The notes beneath the pieces are model-generated. The model had not been told where the DNA came from. It searched no databases and saw only the letters and a program-made list of their open reading frames with translations. Positions 18,849 through 27,978 of a stretch of DNA of 64,000 bases are shown piece by piece (within the stretch, counting starts at the first letter, position 1; each line of letters starts with the position of its first letter). Position numbers and translations under genes: made by a program. The stretch lies in assembly GCA_016713085.1 (NCBI GenBank), contig JADJPV010000002.1, forward strand, positions 620,001-684,000, read 5' to 3'. Source of the stretch: Chitinophagaceae bacterium (GTDB taxonomy: Bacteria; Bacteroidota; Bacteroidia; Chitinophagales; Chitinophagaceae).

Positions 18849-19388
18849 ATGAAGGCAAAATGCACTCTTATTCTCCTGTTTTCTGCTCTCCTTTTCCTTA
18901 GCCTAAAGTGTAAAAAAGATAATACCAAAGCCGAGCCACAACTCCCACCTGAAACAACTACTGGCGCAATGACCTTTGGTTGTAAAATTGACGGAGAAGT
19001 TTTTATTCCGAAAGATGGCGGTGGATTATCTGGGCTGAAAACCGAATATCTTTTTTTAGGTAATGGGCCTGGAGGAGGGTGGTTTTTAAATATTGCGGCG
19101 GTAGATCGGTCTTCAAATGTATTGCCACGTGTTGCAATTACAACAGATAGTTTATTACTTGTTGAAGGAAATACATATCAATTGGTAAAACAGAAAGGTT
19201 TTGCAAAAGGACAATATGGATTGGACCTTTTTTTATACCAAATACTTTCAAGTGATCAGGGAGAGTTGTTTATCACTAAACATAATCAGTCTTTACGTAT
19301 ACTATCCGGACGATTTTCTTTTACAGCATCAACTTTTGCAGGCGAAAAAGTAACCATTACTGAAGGTCGTTTTGATATAAGATATTAA
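18849..19388 (+). CDS. Lipoprotein resembling DUF6252
   Basis: A 179-residue lipoprotein; the lipobox ends FLSLKC at about residue 21. The mature part begins with an acidic, Pro-rich linker and then MTFGCKIDGEVFIPKDGGG, a pattern I associate with small Bacteroidota beta-rich lipoproteins (DUF6252-like). It ends in KVTITEGRFDIRY. Function is unknown. The next gene follows by 38 bp on the same strand. Confidence 0.65.
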   Translation: MKAKCTLILLFSALLFLSLKCKKDNTKAEPQLPPETTTGAMTFGCKIDGEVFIPKDGGGLSGLKTEYLFLGNGPGGGWFLNIAAVDRSSNVLPRVAITTDSLLLVEGNTYQLVKQKGFAKGQYGLDLFLYQILSSDQGELFITKHNQSLRILSGRFSFTASTFAGEKVTITEGRFDIRY

Positions 19389-19426
19389 TATCTCTTAAAA
19401 ATCAACTTTTACTTAAACTAACTAAA

Positions 19427-19711
19427 ATGAAAAAACTCCTGCTTACAGCTTCATTGCTGTTTTCTGTTCTTTTGCCCTACTCCCAAACTTTTACTCCACC
19501 AGCCTATGCAGAAATTGATACTAACTACAGGGCTTATGTAAACAATATATTCGGAATTCTGGAACCAAACAGAGTAAACTCAGGGTTGTTAGTAGTAAAA
19601 GAATGGAAGTTTCTAAACAATCAAAAACAATACAAGCTTAATGTAACGGGAATAAGGGCGGGTCAATATATTCTTGTTGTTACAAAAGGGAAATACCGGC
19701 AAACAACATAA
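19427..19711 (+). CDS. Short secreted protein, likely an internally deleted T9SS cargo remnant
   Basis: A 94-residue protein with a signal peptide (MKKLLLTASLLFSVLLPYSQ) and then TFTPPAYAEIDTNYRAYVNNIFG. This opening looks like that of larger secreted proteins in the family. At about residue 55 it passes directly into EWKFLNNQKQYKLNVTGIRAGQYILVVTKG, which reads as a type A T9SS sorting domain. The catalytic or adhesive middle is absent, so I infer an in-frame deletion that joined the N-terminus of a larger cargo to its sorting tail. The tail also stops a few residues early, directly before a terminator hairpin. Confidence 0.55.
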   Translation: MKKLLLTASLLFSVLLPYSQTFTPPAYAEIDTNYRAYVNNIFGILEPNRVNSGLLVVKEWKFLNNQKQYKLNVTGIRAGQYILVVTKGKYRQTT

Positions 19712-19746
19712 AAAATCCCGACAGTTACTGCCGGGATTTCTTATGT
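19710..19746 (+). terminator. Terminator hairpin after the T9SS remnant
   Basis: AAATCCCG pairs with CGGGATTT around a short partly paired loop, followed by a weak T-rich stretch. It lies immediately after the stop codon. Confidence 0.55.
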
Positions 19747-19932
19747 TAAAGATTTTTTCTTCCTTTTTGCTGATTTGTACCTCTTTTACAATCGAATCTG
19801 ATCGGGGCCTTTTAATGTATGGGCCACAAATTAACAAGGAAAAACGGATGGTATCTTTCCGCAACTTTCAATCGGTTCTGCTTTTTTCCCCAACTTTAAA
19901 GTAAAATCTACATTCCGCCGTCTTCCTTACAA

Positions 19933-20499
19933 ATGGACGATGGCATGGAGGCAATGGCACGACAGCAAAATATCATCGAGGCGATCAGTAGCTATGGCAG
20001 GCAATTGTTTGGCTTTATACGGAGTCGTGTAAAAACGGATGAGGATGCGGAAGATATTCTGCAGGATGTGTGGTACCAGCTCAGCAACCAACCGGCCATT
20101 GAAACCATTGACAGCATCAGCGGATGGTTATACCGGGTGGCCAGGAACCGGATCATCGACCGCTCAAGAAAAAAGCAGTCAAGCCTGATTGATGATTTTG
20201 GATTTGAAGATGAAGAAGGTGTTTCGTTTTTCTCCAATCTTTTACAAAGCAAAGAAGAAACAGCTGAAACGTCTTATATGCAGCGGATGTTCTGGGAGGC
20301 ATTGATGGATGCACTGGAAGAATTACCTGTTAACCAGCGAAATGTTTTTGTGTGGAATGAACTGGAGGAAATGACGCTGCAGCAAATTGCAGATAATGAA
20401 AATGAAAAATTGAAAACGATTATATCCCGCAAGCGGTATGCAGTGCAGCATCTGCGTAACCGGCTTGAGAACTTATACAATGAATTTTTAAACGATTAA
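19933..20499 (+). CDS. ECF-type RNA polymerase sigma factor
   Basis: A 188-residue sigma-70 family protein. Region 2 is clear (FGFIRSRVKTDEDAEDILQDVWYQL, then WLYRVARNRIIDRSRKK), and region 4 reads ALEELPVNQRNVFVWNELEEMTLQQIADNENEKLKTIISRKRYAVQHLR in pieces. It directs RNA polymerase to a specific promoter set, usually in response to an envelope signal. No anti-sigma factor of the FecR type follows. Instead a small membrane protein starts 11 bp later and may take that place; that is inference. Confidence 0.88.
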   Translation: MDDGMEAMARQQNIIEAISSYGRQLFGFIRSRVKTDEDAEDILQDVWYQLSNQPAIETIDSISGWLYRVARNRIIDRSRKKQSSLIDDFGFEDEEGVSFFSNLLQSKEETAETSYMQRMFWEALMDALEELPVNQRNVFVWNELEEMTLQQIADNENEKLKTIISRKRYAVQHLRNRLENLYNEFLND

Positions 20500-20510
20500 A
20501 TTTTAAGACG

Positions 20511-20870
20511 ATGATGAACAGAAAGAAAAAGTGGTTTGCCCTGATTCCTTTAGTTGTGATTGCAGGCGCTTCCTTATTTGGATGGATCGTGATGTTATTA
20601 TGGAATGCGATTTTGGTTCCCGCAGCAGGAGCAGGAGTCATCAGTTTCTGGCAGGGACTTGGCTTATTAGTACTCAGCAGAATTTTAGTTGGCGGTATGT
20701 GGAAAGGTGGAGGTCACCGCTGGGGTGGCGGACATGCATGGAAACAGAAATGGGCAGGAATGAGTGATGAAGATAAAGCGAAGTTTAAACAGGAATGGGA
20801 TCGGCGCTGCGGACATTTCCCCGGAAGAAAAGCAGATGCTTTTACTGAAAAAAAAGAAGGGGCAGAATAA
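20511..20870 (+). CDS. Small two-helix membrane protein downstream of the sigma factor
   Basis: A 119-residue protein with two membrane helices (about residues 8-32 and 38-62), then a Gly/His/Trp-rich stretch (GGMWKGGGHRWGGGHAWKQKW) and a charged tail. The short His- and Gly-rich cytosolic or periplasmic part could bind metal, but nothing proves this. It is 11 bp behind the ECF sigma gene and most likely co-expressed, possibly as a modulator. No family was recognised with certainty. Confidence 0.65.
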   Translation: MMNRKKKWFALIPLVVIAGASLFGWIVMLLWNAILVPAAGAGVISFWQGLGLLVLSRILVGGMWKGGGHRWGGGHAWKQKWAGMSDEDKAKFKQEWDRRCGHFPGRKADAFTEKKEGAE

Positions 20871-20888
20871 AGTTGTATTAATTTTTGA

Positions 20889-20978
20889 TCATGGCTAAAG
20901 CCATTAAATAGTTGCATCATGACCCCGGCCTTAAGGCCGGGGTCATGTATTAAAAAAGCAGATTGGCTTTAGTCATGA
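20889..20978. repeat. Nested palindrome, REP-like
   Basis: A perfect 30-bp palindrome at 20918-20947 (arm CATGACCCCGGCC, centre TTAA) is enclosed by an outer imperfect inverted repeat: TCATGGCTAAAGCC at 20889-20902 and GGCTTTAGTCATGA at 20965-20978 (13 of 14 positions pair). The inner part may also terminate the sigma operon, since AT-rich sequence follows. It resembles dispersed REP-type elements of Bacteroidota, but only one copy is in the window. Confidence 0.6.
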
Positions 20979-21087
20979 ATAGAAACTGAATCAGTGATTA
21001 CTGAAATTATTTCAAACCATAAAAGTATTTTCTCCTTCCGTTCGTCTTCTTACATGTGAATCTATTTTTCATTTAAAACAAAAGACG

Positions 21088-21483
21088 ATGTACAATCAGT
21101 CACACGCCGCAAAAGGCGATCATTACGGAAGCAGCAAACGGCACCTGCTTTACCGTTCATTACAAAGAGCCGCTGTAAACATTTACAAAACAGAAACCAG
21201 TTATGAAATGCTGGTATTTGCACCGGGCCGCATCAAAGAAAATTTTGCGGTGAATGTAAAAGGAAATGAATTAGTTGTTTCCTATACACCACCTGAAGGA
21301 TTCCCCAGGTTTAACTGGGTACTGCGTGAATACAGCAGGGGAGGTTTTGTTCGCACATTTACACTGGATGAAACCATTGATGCTTCTGCTATTTCAGCAA
21401 AGTATGAAGATGGTGTATTGCAGGTAACCTTACCTGTAATTGCAGGTGCACAAACAAAAGAACAGGAAATTAAGATCAGTTAA
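21088..21483 (+). CDS. Hsp20/alpha-crystallin family small heat shock protein
   Basis: A 131-residue protein whose central part is an alpha-crystallin domain: PAVNIYKTE-like first strand (here AAVNIYKTETSYEMLVFAPG), IKENFAVNVKGNELVVSYT, then REYSRGGFVRTFTLDETIDASAISAKYEDGVLQVTLP. ATP-independent holdase chaperones of this family bind unfolding proteins in the cytoplasm. The N-terminal arm is unusually basic. It stands alone between two terminator-like hairpins. Confidence 0.85.
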   Translation: MYNQSHAAKGDHYGSSKRHLLYRSLQRAAVNIYKTETSYEMLVFAPGRIKENFAVNVKGNELVVSYTPPEGFPRFNWVLREYSRGGFVRTFTLDETIDASAISAKYEDGVLQVTLPVIAGAQTKEQEIKIS

Positions 21484-21496
21484 GTTTTGATTTTCC

Positions 21497-21560
21497 CGCC
21501 TGTCTTCGGACAGGGGTTTTAAGTTCAAGGCGGTTCCGCATCTGCGGGACTGCCTTATTT
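21497..21560. terminator. Two hairpins between hsp20 and the convergent barrel gene
   Basis: The first hairpin, CCTGTC-TTCG-GACAGG followed by GGTTTT, sits 17 bp after the hsp20 stop. The second (GGCGGTTCCGCA against TGCGGGACTGCC, imperfect) is followed on the plus strand by seven T residues. Both strands' genes converge here. Confidence 0.65.
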
Positions 21561-21562
21561 TT

Positions 21563-22675
21563 TTAAAAGGCTTCACCAAACTGCAGATAAAAACCCTGGT
21601 TGCCTTTTCCTTTTCCAAATCCATAATCCAGGCGGATATGCAGTTTTTCATTTTTGTTTACAGCAAAACGTAAACCACCGCCGTAAGAATATTTAAGATT
21701 CTGCATAGAAATTGTGCTGAACTTTCCTGCTACATCACCAATACCGGTAAACCCAACTGCACTGAAGCGTTTGTAAACAGGCACCCTGTATTCGGCCTGC
21801 ACACTCAGTAAATGATTATCACGGTAACGGCCACTGTAATAACCCCGCATTCTGTCGGAGCCACCCAGTGAGGCAAGGCTTCTGATTGGTACATCCGTTC
21901 CTGTATTAAAAAATCCATACGCCTGCACAGCGAGTATTTGTTTTTGAATGATGCGTTTGTACCAGCGGGCATCAACAATAAAATTTGTGTAACGGTGATC
22001 AGATAAAAGAAGATTTGTAAAATGAATTGCCTGCAGCGAAAGATAGTTTCCTTTTGTTGGCCAGAATGTATTGTTACGTGTATCCCATGAAAGACTTAAA
22101 CCCAAACCGGAAACCTGGTAAGGTGTTTTGCCTGCAACATTTTGCTGATCAAACAAACCTCCCTGTTCTACTGCAATGCTGATGACCCTTTGAAAATCGT
22201 ACATCAATCCAATAAAAAACTTATGAGCAATTAAGCGTTCGCCATGCAGGTGAATATAATACTGCTTAAAAATATATTCTTCTGCATCACTGTTTTTTGT
22301 TTGATTTCCCAGCCCCCAGAATTTATCCGGAAAAGAACTGAATGAAAGATGGCTGTTTAAAATATAACGTTCGCCGGGAAAAAACACAGGTCCGTTGATA
22401 GTAAATAAAAACTGTTTTCGTAATGAGTAAGTGCCAAGAAAACGGATAGAAGAAGTGCGTGTAGATGAATCTTTTTTTCTTGTTGTGTAAAAAGTATAAG
22501 TGCCACCTGCGCCAAAGGACCAGTCTGTTTCAATGGAACGGGAGATAACCGGTAATGCAATGAGATGATTTTTGTTTTCCAATGAATCATCATCCTGTGC
22601 ATACAATGCTGAACAGAACATTAACAGGGAAAACATACAAACAACAGGAATGCTTTTCATTTGCTGTTGCTGCAT
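21563..22675 (-). CDS. BamA/TamA-like outer membrane beta-barrel protein
   Basis: A 370-residue protein with a signal peptide (VVCMFSLLMFCSALYAQ) and a C-terminal barrel of the Omp85 surface-antigen type: SWDTRNNTFWPTKGNYLSLQA, SLASLGGSDRMRGYYSGRYRDNHLL and a terminal phenylalanine (FYLQFGEAF). The RMRGYY segment corresponds to the conserved RGY loop motif. No POTRA domains precede the barrel, unlike BamA, so this is one of the short patatin-like or orphan Omp85 barrels with unknown cargo. It starts 4 bp after the NnrD/NnrE gene ends. Confidence 0.8.
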   Translation of the reverse strand: MQQQQMKSIPVVCMFSLLMFCSALYAQDDDSLENKNHLIALPVISRSIETDWSFGAGGTYTFYTTRKKDSSTRTSSIRFLGTYSLRKQFLFTINGPVFFPGERYILNSHLSFSSFPDKFWGLGNQTKNSDAEEYIFKQYYIHLHGERLIAHKFFIGLMYDFQRVISIAVEQGGLFDQQNVAGKTPYQVSGLGLSLSWDTRNNTFWPTKGNYLSLQAIHFTNLLLSDHRYTNFIVDARWYKRIIQKQILAVQAYGFFNTGTDVPIRSLASLGGSDRMRGYYSGRYRDNHLLSVQAEYRVPVYKRFSAVGFTGIGDVAGKFSTISMQNLKYSYGGGLRFAVNKNEKLHIRLDYGFGKGKGNQGFYLQFGEAF

Positions 22676-22678
22676 TGA

Positions 22679-24190
22679 TCAGTTTGTTTGGGAAATTTGA
22701 AGGAAAGCTTTTCCCAGATGTTTACTGATATCACCTGCAATCATAGCTTCCTGCGATAAATGAGCTGCTGCAATATCTCCTGCCAATCCATGCAGGTAAA
22801 CGCCCAGCAGAGCTGCTTCTTCGGCTGAGTAACCCTGTGCCAGCAAGCCGGTTAGAATTCCTGTGAGCACATCACCACTTCCGGCAGTTGCCATTCCAGA
22901 ATTGCCGGTGCTGTTAAACCATGCATTACCGTTAGCACAGCCAATGAATGTATGATGACCTTTTAAAATAATAACGCAATTCAGTTCTTCAGCTTTTTTC
23001 ATTGCTAACTCTTTCCGTTCAAAGTCATTGGCAGTTGTTCCAAACAGGCGTTCAAATTCTTTTGGATGGGGGGTGAGGATACAATCTTCATGCAGATGAG
23101 TTGCCAGGTTTTTTTTGATGGATAATAAATTCAATGCATCTGCATCAATGACCATTGGCTGATGAGTTTTATGTAAGAGCTGCATCAGCAGATCTGCAGT
23201 TGTTTCATGCAGTCCAATGCCGGGCCCAATGCCAATAGCCGCATAACGAATTAAATCTTTTGGTAAGGATGTTATAATATGCAGTTCAGTATCGGCATCA
23301 ACCATTGCTTCAGGAACAGACGTTTGTAAAATTTCAACTCCGCAGGATGGTGCATGCACTGTAACCAATCCAACACCGCTGCGTAAACAAGCTTCTGCAC
23401 TTAAAACAGCAGCACCTATTTTTCCAAAGCTTCCGGCAACAAGCAATGCATGTCCAAAATGTCCCTTATGTGAAAATGCTTTTCGTTTATGATAAATTTG
23501 CTGGATGATTTCCTGGTCAATAAGTTGTGCAGCAGCAATTGTATTCTTATAATAATCCGGATGCAAACCAATGTTGAGTAAATGCACTTCACCACAGGCT
23601 TCTTCATTTTCAGGCATCAGAAAACATTCTTTATATACCTGAAAGCACAGTGTATACTGTGCATGTATAACCGTAGCATCTTTACAACTTTTATCAGTGA
23701 TCATCCCGGTAGGAATATCGATTGAAATAACGGTGGCGGGTGAGTGATTGATATGATTGATCAGATCAGCGGTAATTCCATCAGGCGCTTTATTAAGGCC
23801 GGTACCAAACATGGCATCAATCACTGTATCATCTGCTGTTAATAACGGAAATGCTTCTGCTGTTTGCAGGAAATGAATTGATGTTGTTACCTGGTGCAGG
23901 CGGTGTAAGTTAACCTGGAAATCATCTGTGCCTTTATGACCAAATTCAAGAATGTAAACACTCACTTTACATCCTTTTTGTATTAATAATCTTGCAATTG
24001 CCAATCCATCTCCTCCGTTGTTTCCTTTGCCGCAAAAGATATGCAGCGGCTGTTTGGCATGATGATTATGAATAAGCCATTCGGTACATTTTAAAGCGGC
24101 TCTTTCCATTAAATCAACAGAAAGCACGGGTTCCTGTTCAATGGTATAAGCATCCCATGCCCGGATCTGACTGGCTGAAAAAATCTTCAT
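22679..24190 (-). CDS. nnrDE: Bifunctional NAD(P)H-hydrate epimerase / ADP-dependent hydratase
   Basis: A 503-residue fusion of the two NAD(P)H-hydrate repair enzymes. The N-terminal half (about 1-215) is the epimerase: IFCGKGNNGGDGLAIARLL and TVIDAMFGTGLNKAP. The C-terminal half is the ADP-dependent dehydratase with AIGIGPGIG, MVIDADALNLL, LTPHPKEFERLFG and the GMATAGSGDVLTGILTGLLAQG signature. Together they convert damaged hydrated NADH or NADPH back to the active forms. It is followed 4 bp later by the barrel protein, probably just by operon association. Confidence 0.95.
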   Translation of the reverse strand: MKIFSASQIRAWDAYTIEQEPVLSVDLMERAALKCTEWLIHNHHAKQPLHIFCGKGNNGGDGLAIARLLIQKGCKVSVYILEFGHKGTDDFQVNLHRLHQVTTSIHFLQTAEAFPLLTADDTVIDAMFGTGLNKAPDGITADLINHINHSPATVISIDIPTGMITDKSCKDATVIHAQYTLCFQVYKECFLMPENEEACGEVHLLNIGLHPDYYKNTIAAAQLIDQEIIQQIYHKRKAFSHKGHFGHALLVAGSFGKIGAAVLSAEACLRSGVGLVTVHAPSCGVEILQTSVPEAMVDADTELHIITSLPKDLIRYAAIGIGPGIGLHETTADLLMQLLHKTHQPMVIDADALNLLSIKKNLATHLHEDCILTPHPKEFERLFGTTANDFERKELAMKKAEELNCVIILKGHHTFIGCANGNAWFNSTGNSGMATAGSGDVLTGILTGLLAQGYSAEEAALLGVYLHGLAGDIAAAHLSQEAMIAGDISKHLGKAFLQISQTN

Positions 24191-24216
24191 ATAATAAAGT
24201 TAACTCAACAATGATG

Positions 24217-24249
24217 AAAAAAAAAGGCCTGATAAAAAATCAGACCTTT
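24217..24249 (-). terminator. Terminator after the 152-residue envelope protein gene
   Basis: On the minus strand AAGGTCTGA pairs with TCAGGCCTT (one wobble) around a T-rich loop and is followed by nine T residues. Confidence 0.8.
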
Positions 24250-24270
24250 CGAGACCAAAGAGAACCACAA

Positions 24271-24729
24271 TTATTTTTTAAGAAATGAAAAGCGAACTGA
24301 TACTGCAACAGTTGATGCCCTGAAACGAACTGCGTTGATAACTGTTAACTCAGGTTTCCAGTCAATGGATAAATTAATTGGTACTTCTGAAAACTGGTAG
24401 TCTACACCGGCAATGCCTGTGATACCAAGATTATCGACACCTTTAAACCCAACAAATGCACCGCCTCCATAATACCAGGAAAGATTCTGAATGGCAGGAA
24501 TGGGATTGAAGATTTCATACAGCACAGCTGCTGAAGCAGGATTTTGCAGATTGAGAATTCCTTCAACAGCTTTGTTGCCATTAAAATGATAACGGTATGT
24601 AAAGCCTGTTGCAACAACCTGGTCGGCACTTCCTAAACGTACACCCAACTGATGCGTATATTGTGCATCTGCTTTACTGCAAAAAATAAAAACGGATAGA
24701 ATAGATATGAATGTAAGTTTCTGCATCAT
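24271..24729 (-). CDS. Small outer membrane beta-barrel-like protein
   Basis: A 152-residue protein with a signal peptide (FISILSVFIFCSKADAQ) followed by alternating amphipathic strands: YTHQLGVRLGSADQVVATGFTYRY, LSWYYGGGAFVGFKG, VDYQFSEVPINLSIDWKPEL and AVSVRFSFLKK. This suggests a small eight-stranded outer membrane barrel. It has its own terminator. The 189 bp upstream (24730-24918) hold no gene. Confidence 0.6.
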   Translation of the reverse strand: MMQKLTFISILSVFIFCSKADAQYTHQLGVRLGSADQVVATGFTYRYHFNGNKAVEGILNLQNPASAAVLYEIFNPIPAIQNLSWYYGGGAFVGFKGVDNLGITGIAGVDYQFSEVPINLSIDWKPELTVINAVRFRASTVAVSVRFSFLKK

Positions 24730-24918
24730 AGTTTATAAGTTGTCTTTAATCCTTCGAAAATGATGCCAATGCTTTTTAGTTTTTTCTTTTGTGAAAATTT
24801 TAAAACAGGCAAAGAACAGGACTGTAAATGACAGACGCAACTATAACGGCAGAAGGGCTTCTGAGCTGTGTGAAAGAATCCTTAAAGTAAAAAGAAGAAA
24901 AGGAAAGAATGCTGTTTG

Positions 24919-26862
24919 TCAGAGAAACAACTCCAGTTTATTTTTTGGCCGTTTGTTTTCCAACCATTGAAAGGAAGGTAATTTTTTTGATCTTCCGGTA
25001 ACTGGCGGATAGGGTACATTGTCCCCTTTGGTTGTCGGGTAAATTTTACTTTTTTGCCGTCCTTTTTCAAAGTACATATCAATCATATCTGCAGCGGTGC
25101 GGTTCATGGCAACAAAAGCACTGTCATTATCCTGCACATAATAAATCGTTTCTGCTGTCCCTTTGGCTCTTACATAATCCAGTTCGCCATCAGTAAAATA
25201 TCCATTAATGGTACGTCCCCTGATCTGGTTAAAGAAGCCTGCACTTTCTTTTACATTCTGGATCATCAATCCATTTTCAAACACATATAAACGCTTCGGC
25301 TTTTTATTTTCCAAGTACACATAAATAGTGTCGCCGGTTATCTGGCTTCCTTTACTCCATGCAATCGGGTCATAATATAATTCAAACACACTGTCTACAC
25401 CCGAATAAAACATACTGTCGGCCACTGCCTGTAACGAATCATTAAAAATGCGAACATGCCTGAAGGCAGTAATAAACCGCATGGTATCTGTTTCTTCTTT
25501 GGGTCGTATTTTCTTTATGATTACTGAATCTGTTGCAGCAATCGCAATGCTGTCTTTTTTTAGAACAGGAACAGGATCTTTTTGAAGAACAGGCCGCTGC
25601 CTGTTTTTTATCAGAGGTTTTGTAATGGCAATGCTATCCTGTTTCGCCAGGTTTGAATCTTTAACAATAACAGGCGGCACAACCGGAGTAATAGCGATTG
25701 TATCTTTTTGAACAATCGCAATAGTATCTTGCTGAGCAATAGCTATGGTGTCTTTTATTACTACTGCATTTGAATCTTTCAGTATTAGAGCAACTGTATC
25801 CTTCGTGGCCAGTAAGGAATCAACTTTTATTATGTTCACTCCTTTTACTGTATCAAATGCTTTGATATAGCCGCCTTTCATTAATGCTAAATCTTTTACA
25901 AGACCTGAGTAAATTGTATCTGCAGCTATATAAATAGAATCTTTTTCCTGCACCACAACCATTACCGGTTTTTCTGTTGCAAGGAAATTCTTTGTCTGTT
26001 TATTAAAGAATACACGGTTACTGAAAAGCATAAATCCCTGTGCAGTATCCCTGTATTGAACATTCCCTTTTGCTTCGCCAAAACCTGTTTTATCATCAAA
26101 GGCAAAGTCATCTGAAATCATGTAGGAAGTACTGTCCTGCATAATGGAGCGGCTGCCGAATTTTGCTTTCTTCAGTTTCAGATCATAGTAGCCATCCTTT
26201 GTATTAATGATTGATTTTCCTGTTTTTATTGTTGTAGGGGCAATAAAGGTTGCCACTTGGCTGGTGGTGTTATATAATAAGGAGTCGCTTGCCAGCGCCA
26301 CTTCAGGGTCACTCATTTTTACATTGCCAATAAAGTACACATCTTTAATATCAGCATAATAAAATCCTTCTCTGCTGGTAAGAGTAGTCTGTTTACTTTC
26401 TATTCTTCCACCATTCCTGTAAGTACCCACTTTGCCATTCATATCATAATCCATATCCTCCGTGTATAAGATACTGTTGCCATCACTGAGTTTTACTTTG
26501 TCTTTAAATGTGGCAAGTTTCTTTGTTCCGTCGTATTGCAGGTATTGGGAGTATATATTGGTAGAGTCCGCATCTTTGATATGCACATTGCCATAGGCCT
26601 GCATAAAGTTGGTCTTTTCATTATACACCACACTGTCGGCAGTAAAGATGGTGATGCCCTGCCTGATCCTTACATTTCCTTTTAAAATTTGAAGTTGCGT
26701 AGCAGAGTCAACTGTTTTGAAGAAGAACTGATCTGCATTTAATATTTCAACCACTCTCACTGTATCACTTGTTTGTGAGGGACGGGGAGGAGGCGATTTC
26801 GTTTGTGCATGAACGGCACTGAAACAAACAACCAACAAACACAACAGGCCAATGCGTTGCAC
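24919..26862 (-). CDS. OstA/LptA-like LPS-transport protein
   Basis: A 647-residue periplasmic protein with a signal peptide (LLCLLVVCFSAVHAQ). The N-terminal half holds LptA/OstA beta-jellyroll repeats: LKGNVRIRQGITIFTADSVVYNEK, YGNVHIKDADSTNIYSQYLQYD, FKDKVKLSDGN. The middle (about residues 355-450) contains short degenerate repeats of the form KDTIAIAQQDT and KDSIAI, rich in Lys/Asp and Val/Ile. A C-terminal jellyroll region follows. LptA-type proteins bridge LPS from the inner to the outer membrane. It forms a cluster with MlaD-like and amidase genes and faces the LptD gene at 29036. Confidence 0.82.
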   Translation of the reverse strand: MQRIGLLCLLVVCFSAVHAQTKSPPPRPSQTSDTVRVVEILNADQFFFKTVDSATQLQILKGNVRIRQGITIFTADSVVYNEKTNFMQAYGNVHIKDADSTNIYSQYLQYDGTKKLATFKDKVKLSDGNSILYTEDMDYDMNGKVGTYRNGGRIESKQTTLTSREGFYYADIKDVYFIGNVKMSDPEVALASDSLLYNTTSQVATFIAPTTIKTGKSIINTKDGYYDLKLKKAKFGSRSIMQDSTSYMISDDFAFDDKTGFGEAKGNVQYRDTAQGFMLFSNRVFFNKQTKNFLATEKPVMVVVQEKDSIYIAADTIYSGLVKDLALMKGGYIKAFDTVKGVNIIKVDSLLATKDTVALILKDSNAVVIKDTIAIAQQDTIAIVQKDTIAITPVVPPVIVKDSNLAKQDSIAITKPLIKNRQRPVLQKDPVPVLKKDSIAIAATDSVIIKKIRPKEETDTMRFITAFRHVRIFNDSLQAVADSMFYSGVDSVFELYYDPIAWSKGSQITGDTIYVYLENKKPKRLYVFENGLMIQNVKESAGFFNQIRGRTINGYFTDGELDYVRAKGTAETIYYVQDNDSAFVAMNRTAADMIDMYFEKGRQKSKIYPTTKGDNVPYPPVTGRSKKLPSFQWLENKRPKNKLELFL

Positions 26863-26867
26863 GTAAT

Positions 26868-27857
26868 TTATTTTTGATTGTTAATGCTATCGGCCAAAGG
26901 AGCTTTCAGCGGTTCTGTTTTATCTTTTTTTCCGAAGATGGAGAGACTTACATAACGTTTGGGATGAAGTTTCAGATCATCAACCAGAATATTCAAACTC
27001 CTGCTTGTATTCTGAAGATTGTTATACAGTTTTGGATCGTTGATCAGTAATCCAAGTGATCCTTCTCCTTTATTTGCTTTCTGTAAAATACCCTGCAGTT
27101 GTGTGATGGTATTATTGAGATTTGCAACAGTTTCTTTTATTTCAACTTCAGATAGTTTTTGAGAAGTGTTTTTCAGGTTCTCAATGGTTGTGTTCAGCTT
27201 TTCGTTGTTGCCATTAAGATTGGTGGTAAAGGTTTCAACATTGTTTAATGTTTTTGCCAACGCCCCATTTTTGCTGTTCAGCATAACCGTCAAATTATCG
27301 GATGATGTTTTTAAATTGGCAATAACAGCTTTCAGGTTTGCTTTTGTATGTTCGTCAAAAACACTGTTGAGGTTACTCAATACTTGTTTCAGTGAATCGA
27401 TTGCCTGTTTTACATTCGCCATTACGGGGTCAACGCTGGTCATTACTTTGGAAAGTATATCAGGGTTGCTGCTGCTCTGAAGGGTATCGCCAAAGGAAAT
27501 AAAACTGGTTGCATTTCCGGGAAGTACGCTGATTGAAGCACTTCCTGTAAGACTGCTGTTGATTATTGCAACTGAATTCTTAGGGATGTTGATGTCTTCA
27601 GTCATGTTAATGGTCACAATTACTTCGCTCACATCCTTGTCCATGTTGTCGATCTTATACACATTGCCGATTCGGAATCCTTTAATCTTTACCATATTTG
27701 AAATTTCCAGCGCACCAACGTCGGTGAAGCGGGCATAAATCACATTTGATTTTTTAAGGAGACTTTTTCCTTTCAGGAAATTATATCCCAGCACCAGTAA
27801 GGTAACGGCAATAACGGTTAAGGCGCCTACTTTGGTTTCGTTTGAAACTTTCATCAT
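26868..27857 (-). CDS. MlaD/MCE family lipid-transport protein
   Basis: A 329-residue protein with an N-terminal membrane helix (LTVIAVTLLVLGYNFL) and then one MCE domain at about residues 35-115 (VIYARFTDVGALEISNMVKIKGFRIGNVYKI, read in parts). A long helical and coiled-coil stretch follows, with repeated L-N-N/T-T-I spacing. MCE proteins form hexameric rings or tubes that carry lipids across the periplasm. The neighbouring OstA gene starts 5 bp downstream, consistent with envelope assembly as the shared theme. Confidence 0.88.
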   Translation of the reverse strand: MMKVSNETKVGALTVIAVTLLVLGYNFLKGKSLLKKSNVIYARFTDVGALEISNMVKIKGFRIGNVYKIDNMDKDVSEVIVTINMTEDINIPKNSVAIINSSLTGSASISVLPGNATSFISFGDTLQSSSNPDILSKVMTSVDPVMANVKQAIDSLKQVLSNLNSVFDEHTKANLKAVIANLKTSSDNLTVMLNSKNGALAKTLNNVETFTTNLNGNNEKLNTTIENLKNTSQKLSEVEIKETVANLNNTITQLQGILQKANKGEGSLGLLINDPKLYNNLQNTSRSLNILVDDLKLHPKRYVSLSIFGKKDKTEPLKAPLADSINNQK

Positions 27858-27978
27858 TTGTTAATGAGTTTTTCACTGAAACCTGTGAATGGATGGTTCA
27901 GTACAGATCAAAAATAAGAAATGTTTGCCCGCTGCAAAGAAGATAGATAGAAACTCACGTTAAAATCTCTTTCAACGA

